From Symbiodinium natans (Eukaryota > Sar > Dinophyceae > Suessiales > Symbiodiniaceae), in the NCBI GenBank assembly GCA_905221605.1, contig CAJNDS010002349.1, forward strand, positions 1 to 64,000: DNA of 64,000 nucleotides. Reading direction: 5' to 3'. Under the pieces are notes generated by a model. That model saw only the letters and a list, made by a program, of their open reading frames with translations, was not told the origin of the DNA and did no database searches. The position numbers and the translations under genes were made by a program. Position 1 is the first letter of the stretch, and each line of letters starts with the position of its first letter. This document shows positions 23,855 through 36,400 of this stretch, in pieces.

Positions 23855-26845
23855 ATGCTCGCCTCCCTCCTCGCCAAGTCAGCGCAATCACTCAGGCGGT
23901 GGGTTTTGCAAGTGTCTGGAGCTCCGGGAAAGCAACCCAGCTGATGCTCACGATGCTCGCCTCCTGCCTCGTCAAATCTGGGCAATCTCTCGGGCGGTGA
24001 GTTTTGCAAGCGTCTGGAGCTTAGGGGGCCATGTGAGCGGGAAAACAACCCAGCTGATGCTCATGCTGCTCGCCTCCTGCCTCCTCAAATCTGCGCAATC
24101 ACTCGTGCGGTGGGTTTTGCAAGCGTCTGGAGCTTATGGGGCCATGTCAGCGAAAAAACAACCCAGCTGATGCTCATGATGCTCGCCTCCTGCCTCCTCA
24201 AATCTGCGCCATCACTGGAGCTTAGGGGGCCATGTGAGCAGGAAAACAACCCAGCTGATGCTCATGATGCTCGCCTCCTGCCTCCCCAAATCTGCGCAAT
24301 CACTCGGGCGGTGGGTTTTGCAAGGGGGCCATGCGAGCGGGAAAACAACCCATACTAAAATCCGCGCAATCACTCGGGCATTAGGGGCCATGTGAGCGGG
24401 AAAACAACGCAGCTGATGCTCATGATGCTCGCCTCCTGCCTCCTCAAATCTGCGCAATCACTCGGGCGGTGGGTTTTGCAAGCGTCTGGAGCTTAGGGGC
24501 CATGTGAGCGGGAAAACAACCGAGCTGATGCTCATGCTGCTCGCCTCCTGCCTCCTCAAATCTGCGCAATCACTCGTGCGGTGGGTTTTGCAAGCGTCTG
24601 GAGCTTAGGCCACGTGAGCGGGAAAACAACCCAGATGACGCTCATGATGCTCGCCTCCCGCCTCCTCAAATCTGCGCACTCACTCGGGCGGTGGGTTTTG
24701 CAAGCGTCTGGAGCTTGGCAGGCCATGTGAGCGGGCAAACAACCCAGCTGATGCTCATGATGCTCGCCTCCTGCCCCCTCAAATTTGCGCGATCACTCGG
24801 GCGGTGGGTTTTGCAAGCGTCTGGGGCTTGGCAGGCCATGTGAGCGGGAAAACAACCCAGCTGATGCTCATGATGCTCGCCTCCTGCCTCCTCAAATCTG
24901 CAGAATCACTCGGCCGGTGGGTTTTGCAAGCGTCTGGAGCTTGGCAGGCCATGTGAGCGGGAAAACAACCGAGCTGATGCTCATGATGCTCGCCTCCTGC
25001 CTCCTCAAGTCTGCGCACTCACTCGGGCGGTGGGTTTTGCAAGCGTCTGGAGCTTGGCAGGCCATGTGAGCCGGAAAACAACCCAGCTGATGCTCATGAT
25101 GCTCGCCTCCTGCCTCCTCAAATTTGCGCAATCACTCGGGCGGTGGGTTTTGCAAGCGTCTGGAGCTTCGGGGCCATGTGAGTGGGAAAACAACCCAGCT
25201 GATGCTCATGATGCTCGCCTCCTGCCTCCTCAAATCTGTGCAATCACTCGGCCGGTGGGTTTTGCAGGCGTCTGGAGCTTGGCAGGCCATGTGAGCGGGA
25301 AAGCAACCCAGCTGATGCTCATGATGCTCGCCTCCTGCCTCCTCAAATCTGAGCAATCACTCGGGCGGTGGGTTTTGCAAGCGTCTGGAACTTGGCAGGC
25401 CATGTGAGCGGGAAAACAAGCCAGCTGATGCTCATGATGCTCGCCTCCTGCCTCCTCAAATCTGCGCAATCACTCGGGCGGTGGGTTTTGCAAGCGTCTG
25501 GAGCTTGGCAGGCCATGTGAGCGGGAAAACAACCCAGATGATGCTCATGATGCTCGCCTCCTGCCTCCTCAAATCTGGGCAATCTCTCGGGCGGTGGGTT
25601 TTGCAAGCATATGGAGCTTGGCAGGCCATGTGAGCGGGAAAACAACCCAGCTGATGCTCATGATGCTCGCCTCCTGCCTCCTCAAATCTGCGCAATCACT
25701 CGGGCGGTGGGTTTTGCAAGCGTCTGGAGCTTGGCAGGCCATGTGAGCGGGAAAACAACCCAGATGATGCTCATGATGCTCGCCTCCTGCCTCCTCAAAT
25801 CTGGGCAATCTCTCGGGCGGTGGGTTTTGCAAGCATATGGAGCTTGGCAGGCCATGTGAGCGGGAAAACAACCCAGCTGATGCTCATGATGCTCGCCTCC
25901 TGCCTCCTCAAATCTGCGCAATCGCTCGGGCGGTGGGTTTTGCAAGCGTCTGGAGCTTGGCAGGCCATGTGAGCGGGAAAACAGCCCAGCTGATGCTCAT
26001 GATGCTCGCCTCCTGCCTCCTCAAATCTGCGCAATCGCTCGGGCGGTGGGTTTTGCAAGCGTCTGGAGCTTGGCAGGCCATGTGAGCGGGAAAACAACCC
26101 AGCTGATGCTCATGATGCTCGCCTCCTGCCTCCTCAAATCTGCGCAATTGCTCGGGCGGTGGGTTTTGCAAGCGTCTGGAGCTTGGCAGGCCATGTGAGC
26201 GGGAAAACAACCCAGCTGATGCTCATGATGCTCGCCTCCTGCCTCCTCAACACTCGGGCGGTGGGTTTTGCAAGCGTCTGGAGCCTGGCAGGCCATGTGA
26301 GCGGGAAAACATCCCAGCTGATGCTCATGATGCTCGCCTCCTGCTTCCTCAAATCTGCGCAATCACTCGGGCGGTGGGTTTTGCAAGCATATGGAGCTTG
26401 GCAGGCCATGTGAGCGGGAAAACAACCCAGCTGATGCTCATGATGCTCGCCTCCTGCCTCCTCAAATCTGCGCAATTACTCGGGCGGTGGGTTTTGCAAG
26501 CGTCTGGAGCTTGGCAGGCCATGTGAGCGGGAAAACAACCCAGCTGATGCTCATGATGCTCGCCTCCTGCCTCCTCAAGTCTGCGCACTCACTCGGGCGG
26601 TGGGTTTTGCAAGCGTCTGGAGCTTGGCAGGCCATGTGAGCGGGAAAACAATCCAGCTGATGCTCATGATGCTCGCCTCCTGCCTCCTCAAATCTGCGCA
26701 ATCACTCGGGCGGTGGGTTTTGCAAGCGTCGGGAGCTTGGCAGGCCATGTGAGCGGGAAAACAACCCAGCTGATGCTCATGATGCTCGCCTCCTGCCTCC
26801 TCAAATCTACGCACTAACTCGGGCGGTGGGTTTTGCAAGCGTCTC
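23855..26845. repeat. 113-bp satellite array 1, about 26 copies
   Basis: Period 113 bp exactly through most of the array (for example starts at 25456, 25569, 25682, 25795, 25908). The unit contains GGCAGGCCATGTGAGCGGG, then AAAACAACCCAGCTGATGCT, then CGCCTCCTGCCTCCTCAAAT, then ACTCGGGCGGTGGGTTTTGC. The first few units are more diverged and truncated (24170-24420), the middle is homogeneous. 113 is not a multiple of 3, so stop-poor frames rotate through all phases and generate overlapping open frames on both strands up to about 113 codons; these are not genes. Shares its unit with array 2 at 41428-43375 but with array-specific variants. Confidence 0.97.
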
Positions 26846-29324
26846 GCTTAATTAATTAGGGGCTAAACTGGTTAAACCCTAATCAAGCCCGGAACCTCTT
26901 TTTTCGCGTGGCCTTCCTGTAAGGCGCCCTTTGCCTGTTCTCTTCGGAGCACCTTGGGAAAGGCAAGCGTCTCACCAAAGCATAGCGGAGCGTTGTACCT
27001 TTTATCCCCCCTACAGAACGCTTAGCCCGTTAAGGGAGTGTACATGGAACTCCTATGTCCCAAACCTGATATGCCTTTGGGGTTTGAGTCTAAGTCTGAG
27101 CCGGCGGCCACTTGACTTTGAAGCTTCGGATGCACCTGCAGGAATGCCGAGACGCCTCAAAAAAACACTTCACCAAGGAAACTGACTTTCGGACTCTGAA
27201 GCACCAAACATTCTGGTAGCCCCAAAAGTGGTCAGCTTTCTCGGCGTCGAACGACATTCAACAAGCTAGATTCGGTCAACATCACACAACCTACACAGGC
27301 TGAAAAGATCTCATTGCCCAGCACGAATTCAGCGCATCTTAGTTCTGCATTGAAAAGTGCAACCGTCTCTTCAAAATCCTGCGAGTATGAAGCCGAATGA
27401 AGCCACAGGGAACCCGTACATTGAGCTCTGTTCACGGTGACGCCTTCGGCGCTTCCGGCGGCTTGAAGTGGCGCTCTCTGCCTGCCACCGCATATGCCCC
27501 GACTCGTTGAGAAGGCATAGAAACGCATAGATCCAGCGTGGGAATGCGGGAAAGGGTGCACCGAGGCCGGTGCAGCACCATGTAAAATCGATCCACACGC
27601 TTGCCCATTGCCCAGAGTGTGTCGAAGTAAGAGCTAGCTTTGACCTTAGGGTTTGGGGTTGTGAGCACACTTTAAGTGCTAATTAAAGTGCCAGAGGACT
27701 GCGCATTGAGCGATCCTGAGTCACGCGCCGCATGGCCACACACAGCTGTCGGCCAACCCTGGTACAGCTCCACCTGGGAACGGAGCGCCGCGGAGCGTGC
27801 TGGGCTAACGCTACAAGCAGCCCGGCCAAGACATGTTAAGAGCCACACTCCATGAACAGTCTCATGTTCCGGACATTCACCGCTTCCCCACAGAATCTTC
27901 GGAGTGGCCTCTGAATTTTCTCAACAGAATAAGGTTCTTTTGCAGTCTTGGGTTCACAATTCTCAAGTCAGGTTTCCGCTCCAACATGAACGGAAGATGT
28001 AGTTCAATTGCGGGAAGAGTTTCTGGGTGTTGCACTTCAAGAGCCAGTACGTGCCTGGGAGCTCAAGGAACATGCTAAATAATCCTTGAACCCTCAAAAG
28101 CCCCATTGCAGGCCCCATTAAACAAAATCTGACTCAAACACCCTACGACCCTATGAATGAAGCACAACTTGTCCGGATCTCAGAGACTGGGTGTGCGCAG
28201 ACTTCGTGGTGGTCGACATAACTCGTCGACTTGCGGAAGCATCACGAGAGGGTTCTTCAAAACCGGGTATCGTTTGAAGCTCCCCACCACACCCAAAACA
28301 GAGGTCGTCTAAACCAGCCTGAAGCCGCACGGGAAACAGCGTCATTCCGACGGGCGTGCAGTGACGTGCCATGAGTGGCGGCTTCAGAGCCCAGGAAGCC
28401 CAAGGCGAGCGCGGAGGTGAAGTGGGCCTTCCCAGCCGAAGAGAGGCCTTCAGCTGCTGCATAACTACTAGTTGCTTAAGAACCCCCCAAAAAATAGAAA
28501 TATTCTTCCTTATTAATGGTCATATGGGGATTATTATTATTTTTTGGGGGCTTCTTAGGCAAATGGTAGATAGGCCACAACCGTACACCAGCAACAGCGG
28601 CTCGTCTGTTCTTCCAAAGTTTCGGTTTCATCGATGCTTCTCGGAGGCGAGGCCCCCGCCGGCAACCTGACTTGTGCGCAGTGACGAGCCGATCAGACAT
28701 GGATCAGCAGTCGCCAGACGTCACGAGCTGGGTGCTGGGCTGTCTTTGCAAGCGTCCGCATATACCTCTTGGGTTCTGTAGGTTCTGTAAGTGCACGACT
28801 GGTGCGTGTGGAAGTGTTATGCGAGGGTTGTGCCTGCCTTGCGTTGTCTGAAAGGATGGTGATGCGGCATCCACTCTGCAGGATGCGATGCATCCTCACT
28901 CACTTCCATGTGTAACGACTGCAAGACAGACCTAGAATGAAGCATATAAGAAATGTCGTTGAAAAAGCTGTTCAACAAGCAGCTGTGGTGCAGACTCTAT
29001 GAACAGCTCATCTGTCATCATGTGAAAGCTCGACCTCAGCTTGGACTGCCAGTGAGGAAGCTGTGGGACCTGAAGGGCTGAGCAGCTAGGAGTCCGTGCT
29101 CTGCCGCCTCGTCGCCGGACACGAAAGGCCTCAGAGTGTCCCAGAGTTGCACAGGACTCCTAAGGACTCCACCCGTGGCGGTCTTGCGGGCTTTGAGCCC
29201 GCAACGGCTCAGGGAAATTGATGAAGATGTGGGAGACGGAGTTGCTTGGAACAAGTGACCTGTGCCAAATATACAGAAGACTCACACATGAAGCTTCTGC
29301 ATCACACACAACCAGGTGCTGTGC

Positions 29325-29374
29325 TCCAACGTCCGGGCAGCTTCACCGCAAATGATGCAAATGTTGCGAAGGTC
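29325..29374 (-). CDS. Possible exon of an IP3-receptor/ryanodine-type channel C-terminus
   Basis: Between an AG/GA acceptor (29375) and a GC donor (29324) the frame reads DLRNICIICGEAARTLE, which resembles the conserved DLRN-x-CFICG CxxC segment just after the last membrane helix of IP3 receptor family channels. A second CxxC segment, VCFICREKRLRGL, lies at about 30107-30070 after another AG/G acceptor. I do not see the pore helix upstream nor the H-x(3-4)-EHN segment downstream, so this may be chance or a gene fragment. Confidence 0.25.
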
Positions 29375-29726
29375 CTTGCGCGTTGCTGCTCAGGCGTTGA
29401 GCATCGCGCAATACCTCTCAGGCGCATGCCTGGAATGCGGCTTTCTCCAGAATGCTGTGCGCCTCAGCCACGGGTGCAACACGCATCTTCAACTCGCCTG
29501 CAGAAGAAGGCGTGGTGTTGTTGTGCCACAGGGCCACTGCTCGATCGCGCATGATCTCCAGGGCGACCTGGCCGGAAAGGTCGAAATCAAGTTGGGCTAA
29601 AAAAGCTGAGCTGCTCAGGACACCAGCCAATGCAAGGGAGGCCGGCCCATTTAACGTGGCTGTCGTGGGCAGCCTGCGCAGCAACCTGACCATCACCACC
29701 CGTCACTCCTTGAAGGGCCCGACGCA

Positions 29727-29827
29727 CCAGGATGGGCTATTAGGATCTATTAGGCCTTAAAATCCCCCACAATGAACCCTATAAAGGGCCTTTTTAAGGG
29801 ATTATAGGGTGCAATAGCCCATCCTGG
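29727..29827. mobile_element. MITE-like element, family A
   Basis: 101 bp with perfect 15-bp terminal inverted repeats CCAGGATGGGCTATT. Interior carries AACCCTATAAAGGGCC. Second copy at 53475-53563. No clear target-site duplication. Confidence 0.85.
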
Positions 29828-30424
29828 CAAGCGCGCAGACGCGATCTCCAGGCGCTGGGAGCCCCACCCACTCACCACCACCAGCACCCAGCCTCGGCTC
29901 CACGAGCTCCAACACGCCAAAAAAAACATCGCAATTTTTACAGTGCGAACACGACAAGGGAGCGCGAGAGAGAGAGAGAGGAATGATAAGGATGCAGATA
30001 GCTATGTAGATGGTGCAAGGATGTGGAAGTGCATTTATGTATACTTCTACGTTGTGGAGGTATGCATGCTACGCATATCATGTAGTCCACGAAGGCGTTT
30101 CTCGCGGCAAATGAAGCACACCTTCGCGTCAAGCAACTATGCGGCACGACACACATCCGGTTTACTGTCGAAGATTGCCTGCTGGAGGGTATTCCTCGTT
30201 TTCGCAGGCGCTTCTTCAACCTCTATGCGAAGAGAACCGCACGCGTGTGCGATCTAGTAATCTGGTAGCGCCAGAAGCTCTATGGGCCTCCTTTCGAGAA
30301 ACACAGCCCCAGGTGGGATATAAAGGAAGGCATCTGGGGCTATAAGGAGGCTTTGGTCTTCTCAAGCACGGTCTCCTTCCTTGGCTGAGCACATCTCTAA
30401 ACGCAGCAAAACGATACCAACAAG

Positions 30425-33400
30425 TTAAGAAGGAAGACATGAATGCACGAGCACTAGGTTATCTGAGGTGAGCCGCGCCATTTTGGCAAAGTGACCTCCG
30501 GGCCGCGAGAGCAGCTTGGCGGGAGCATCAAACTCAACGACTTCCCCTTTGCTGAGCACCAAGATCCTTACGCATTCGCACATAGTCACATCAAAGCCAC
30601 GCCGGACACATGTACTGTCAGCTTCCTGTCCTGTCATAGTCCAGGATGGTGCTCAAGCGGTGGGCGACTGTGAGGACAGTGCACTTTTGATGGCCTCCAG
30701 TAACAAGAAAACGGGAGCCCTGACATGCCCTCGCTCTACAGTTCGATCCTCTTCCCTGTTGCCTTTGGACCAGTGCGCTTGAAGCACGCTCTTGATCAGG
30801 CTGTCAGTTTGCTCATCCTGGCGAAAAGGGGACAAGGAACGAAGAACAGGCTTCGGAGCCTTCTCTGATCCAGTCAAGGCTCCACAGACGAAGTGGCTTC
30901 GTCTAGGATCATGATACGGTTCTCCCGGACAAAGGCCTCAGCACGTCTGACGCCCTCCGCAAGTCAGCCAAGCGTCGATGGACAGGGTCATCTTCGTAAG
31001 CAGCCGGGGTGCTCTGGCAATGCAAAGTAGCTGCCGTTGCCCCTCACAGCACGAACGATTAAAAAGGCAAAGCAACAAACTATGTTTCGCCATGCGTTGC
31101 TCATGCTGTGTGAGATCAACTTTGCCTGGGAGAGATTGCCACCCTGCTCGGCGATCTTCATCTCCAAACCAGCATCTTTCACCAAACCTTGACTGCCGGC
31201 GCTTCGTGATGGAAGCCATCAGAGCAACAAGGTGTACCAACACCTACTTCTGAGGGCAGTGTTAGAAGCTGTCGCAGAATCAGAACTTTGAAGCCAAAAT
31301 TGCACAAACGTATTTATATATATTGCTTCTAGGCACTGTGTAGGCCTACTTGTTCCAGGACTTCCATGAGCTTGGCATCGTCTGACAGGCGCCGAAACGG
31401 ATCCAGGTTGGAGCGCAGCGAGCCACTGAAAACGATGGACTCCTGTCATGTTCTGCTTGAGGATTCTAGGGTTTAGGGTTTAGGGTTTAGCGTGAGATTT
31501 CAGCGATGATCAACGCGCTTCGAGGATGCTAAGGGCGTGGCGGTTTAGTAATTTCACTGACGTCAGGCATTCTTGGTTCAACAAGGCACGATCCTGCGGG
31601 ATGATCGCCAGGTTCTGGCGCAGCGTATGCAAGCCGACCGTGGTGATGTCAACGCCGTCGATCGTGATGCTGCCAGCGACCGGGTCCTGACGGTGCGATC
31701 GGGTCTGTGGTCCTCATGAAAGTTGGTCTATATAACATATGGAATATAGTAGTCGAAGATTATGAGAATCTAGCAAAATCATACTATAAGAATGTTAGAA
31801 AAGTAGTATAACAAAAGAAAATAGGACAATGGAATAACATGCAAACTAAGACAAGACCATACTAATACAGCAACAAAATACTATAACATGACAATACAAC
31901 AAGACAATACTTATAAACTGAAAATACAATTTAAACGTCATGTTAAACTTTAGAAGGTTAGAGTACTATAATATTCTAATATTCTAATATTACACGATTA
32001 GAATATTAGAACATTAACATACTAGAAAGTACTAGAAAGTTGTAATATTGTTATACTACTATAGTCTAGTACAATATTACAATATGAAGAACATTTATAT
32101 TCTGATACTCTAATCTTGAAATAGCAGAGTATCAGAATAATACAAAATTCAAAACTGAAATGCGATATACGAATATCATAAAGTTCAACACACTCAGCAA
32201 GCAGCATGAATTTCCGAATCAAAGTCGAGCTGCAACCACGCGAAACAGCGCCATGATTAGGCTGGACTTGCCAGCGCCACTTCGCCCGCAAACCCCCACC
32301 TTTGCAATTTAGGGGTCTATTTCGGGTTCCATCTCACAACCAGGCAATCACTCACAGAGCTGTGATAAGTGTTGCTGGCACACTGATGTGCTTGTGAAGC
32401 CCAATCAGTGCGGTAGGTAGAAGATGTCGGTGTTCGGGCTAACAGTGTAAGGTTTTCAGTCCGAGGAACCCGGGTTCCGGCAGCCACGCTGAAGGAAACC
32501 TCCTTGAGCACGAGGTCGCCATCTCGGTACTGCACGGAAACCTCGCAGGATGCTTAAAGTGAAACTCTAGAAGGCAGAATGATTCAGAATGATGCCCTTT
32601 TTCACGGACCGTCAGTTTTGCCCCCCAAGCGGCATTTTCGAAAGAGATGGATCCCTGGGGCCACTGTTGGCTCTGTTGCAGCTTGAGGTCCTCCAGGTTT
32701 GCGTGTTCCGGCTCTTGCGGGATCTTCTCGAAGCTCAACACACGCTCGCAAGCGGTCAGCATCTGCCCGATGAGGATTGCAAGCTTCGTGCATCGCTGAA
32801 ACATGGCTGTCATCTGTATGGCGTAGACAAGTGCCAGGCCCACTGCGCTGGCATCCACAGAGCTTCGCAAAGCCACAGAAAGGAAGCTGAAGCTTCCAAT
32901 AATCCCCACGGTCAGCAACTCCAGCCTGAACTGAAGCCAAATCTCGGACATGCTGACTGCATGGAAGAACCGCAGGTTGTGTCGCATGAGTTGCATGTGT
33001 GCCGCGTAGAAGCGCTCCTGGCGGCCCCACGCCCGGATCGTCTGGATACCCGACAACGTCTCAGAAAAGGATGTGTAAATTGGGGACTTGGTAGAGCTCT
33101 CGAATCTCTGCAGAGCACGTAAGAGATATCCCGACCGAGCTGCAACGACCACGAACACCAGGGACAAGAGGCACAGAACAATGGCAAACCAGGGCAGAGC
33201 AAAGACGGTTAACCCGAAAATGATCACCAGCTGCGCGGCGTTTGAGAGGAACTGCGTCAAGAGCTCAGGTAGTTGAACATCTGCAAACTCAAGATCCTTA
33301 GAAAATTTGTTGCAGATTTCCCCACTGGTCACCACGTCAAAATAGGTCGTGACGGGTGCTCGAAGGAGCCGCCAGAACATTGCATTGTGCAGAAGCCGCG

Positions 33401-36400
33401 CGGCACGGAAATTCGCCAGTGCGCACAAACATATCCGCAGGATCAGGAGCACCACCAGAACCTAGTTCATGGTTGGGATAATATTGCAATTCAATCTGTT
33501 ATTCCTTATTGGGTTTAAGTACCCTTAAAAATGAAAAAAATGTTACCCAACTATGACAAAGGAACACAAAGCAAGACGAGAGGGGTGGCAAAGTCCGTCT
33601 CACCAGCTGCCCACTGCGTCAGGCTGACATCAGACAGGACCCTGCAACCCTGTCCTGACAGGAAGATGATGCAGATGGGCACACCAATCAGGAATCCCTG
33701 CACTGGATGGCCAGGCCCTCCCAGCCATTTTCCCAGAGCAGTGAATGGAAAAGTCTTTGCACCCATGTCTGCCCGCATCAAACGCCGAGATGCTGGGGAG
33801 ACATGTGCCGGGGACTTGGGTGTTTCAACCGGCTTGGTCTGTGCCGGTACCTTGTCCACCTTGTCCACCTTGTTCACCTTTTCCACGTAGGAGATACTCC
33901 CGACTTGCTTTTGCAGCTCTTCCAGGGGTCCATCTGCAACCAGAACACCCTCGCTCATGATCAGAATCCTCTCGAAGTTTCCCAGCAGGTGGGTGTGGGA
34001 GGACATGGCACACACCAAGGTGCAGCCGCTGGTCATGCGCGTCAGGCCCTCAACGACCGTCTGCGCCGTAAGCATATCCAATGCGGCGAAGGGCGAGTCT
34101 AAAATGACGACATCGGCGTTCCCTGTTGCAGCTGCATAAAGGCAGCGCGCAAGCCCCACGCGAGCTTTCTGGCCGCCAGACAGGTTGATCCCTCGCTCTC
34201 CAATGTCGGTCAGGTCTCCATCCAACAGCACCTCCAGATCAGCTTGCAGAGCTGACGCATCAAGCACTTGATCATAGATGTCCTGCACAATCGTGAAAGC
34301 CTTGATTCCCCTCACCAAGGCGGACTCATGACTCCTGCCTGTTAAATATGCCGCCATGACACCTGTTCGCGAGTCGCACCCTTGGAGCCCGATTTGCAAA
34401 GCTAAATGGCGGAGCGCCAAACTCGTCGAAAAGTTCTTACACTGGCTACTCATGACTGCTCAATGACTCAATTATCGCATATGCCGTCTACGGCTCAAAG
34501 AGTGACAACGGATATTCGTAATCGTTCCATGTCAAACTGCCTACCATCGTGTTCCATGAAAACTATTGAAAACCCATCTTTGGTCCCATGATCGGCGTCC
34601 TCATCCATGGGAAGCCCAAACAGGATGTTCGCGCGCAGACTCGTGTTCTGGATCCACGGAACCTGCGCCATGTAGGCCACCCGACCGTCCAGAAAGCTGC
34701 TGCCTTGCGGGAGCTTCAGGATCCACCGTCATCCCTCTCAGGTGTTCCCCTTTATACGAACAGTCCTTCATGGGGACGATAATTGGGGGGTACCAGAATC
34801 CCTAGTAAGGACTGTTCGTATGCGGAACATCCAACCATCCCGATCCGGGTTGCCCTTTGGAGTTCCTACCTGGTCTAGCACTTTATAAGCCCCCACCCCC
34901 CCCTCCTCCAAAAAAAGGGACTCCAATTTTGACAACTGCCCATCCCTTTCCCTCAAGAAGGGTTGGGTTCACGAGTGAGACCCGGAGCGATTGAGAAGTG
35001 GATGTGAGAGCACCAATTCCATCAACTGAACCTCTGCCTACCTTTGGGGCATGGAATGTGTGTGACAGAGGGTAGGTTTGCACTCCATGCGCAAACCTCG
35101 CCACCCTGAACAAGTGTTGCGACTCGTGCCAGGGGTTGCCCATCGACTCCCCATGGTCCCCCTTCCGTCTCTCGGGCTCTATATGCTGATGGTCGGGCGC
35201 ACCTTGTAGGGAGTGCATCTCACCCAGCAGCATGGAAAGGAAGGATGTCTTGCCAGAGCCAACCGGCCCAAGGATAGCGACTCGGCTGCCGCGTGCCAGG
35301 CCACAAGACGGCACGCGTAAGCGAAAAGACAGGGCGGGATCCCAACAGCATACGACCTCGTTGGCAGAAGCAGCATGGTCCGCGCCCTCGCTGTCAGTGC
35401 CTTTCGCTGGGCGTTGTGATTGCCGGCGGCTCTCTTCACGAAGCAGGAAAGCAGAGATCCGCTTCGCGGCGACCAAGCAATCTTGGGTTGCAGCAAACGA
35501 GGTGGCGAGCAAGTTCATGGGAAATCGCAAAGTATTCAAGAGCCCCAAGATCATGATTGCCTGTGATAGCTGCAGTTCCCCATCCTGCCACAACTTCCCC
35601 GCCAGTATCAGGGCCAATGCGAGTGCCTGGCGTCTAGGTCACTCTTCTTCGCGAGTCCAAAGAAGCCCTGAAAACCCTGAGAGGTGGAAATGGGGGGCTC
35701 TCTTTGAGTCCATTTTCCTTAACGCACAGTTTCGGGTACCAGCATGGAGACAAAGGTCCGATACTGTAGTTGGGGGGTTGCTTTCTGTACTCGAGTGCCG
35801 CTGCCCTACTCCTCTAACCCTAGGCCACAAACCTTGCTCTGTGAAGCTGTTTGTTTCGGGGAGGAGGGGGTCTCCGAAGCCTACATCCAAACCCCAAAGT
35901 GGGGTTTTAGAAGAACCCTCAGTTGCTCTCTGCTGAGACCCTGGCCGGTGCTATCAAGAGAAGGCCCTCGCGCACGGCAATCTTCAGGAACAGGGAGAAA
36001 GAGAGCTTAGAGCATTCCCGTCGTCTGGTAGAAGACACGTAGCGGAAAATGGCATCCTCCCAAGCATAAAGTTTAGCCACTCGGATTCCTTGCACCACTT
36101 CAGTGACAAACTTCATTCGTTCATCAGTGAAAGCAAGTGCTCTCACTCGCACTCGACCCCCTCGCTTGGCAATGATGTGCTGCATGGGGACTGTGATGTA
36201 GAGCAGGAGCAGACCGACAAAGCCCACAAAACCTATGCGGAAGGCCATGACAACGCCACAAAGCAGCATCATGACGGGACTCATCCATAGAAAATGGAAG
36301 CATTGCCCAGCGATCACGAACTTCCTCACACGTGTCGCTTGGGGGCTTTACGATGATTGAGAGCGGCAAGTTGCAGGTTCAGAGACCTTCCGGGTCTGCT

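Larger units (their letters stand above)
26846..30424. other. Spacer with scattered coding-like minus segments
   Basis: No gene I can build. Coding-like minus segments include about 29690-29430 (LALAGVLSSSAFLAQLDFDL). A MITE lies at 29727-29827. A (GA)n run is at 29962-29981. Confidence 0.35.

Noticed and set aside
23855-26845. Overlapping open frames of 60-113 codons on both strands (and up to 158 codons in array 2), some with a GHVTGKTT segment like a P-loop
   Set aside because: They are produced by a stop-poor 113-bp repeat cycling through frames; the P-loop spacing is wrong (three residues between the glycines instead of four).
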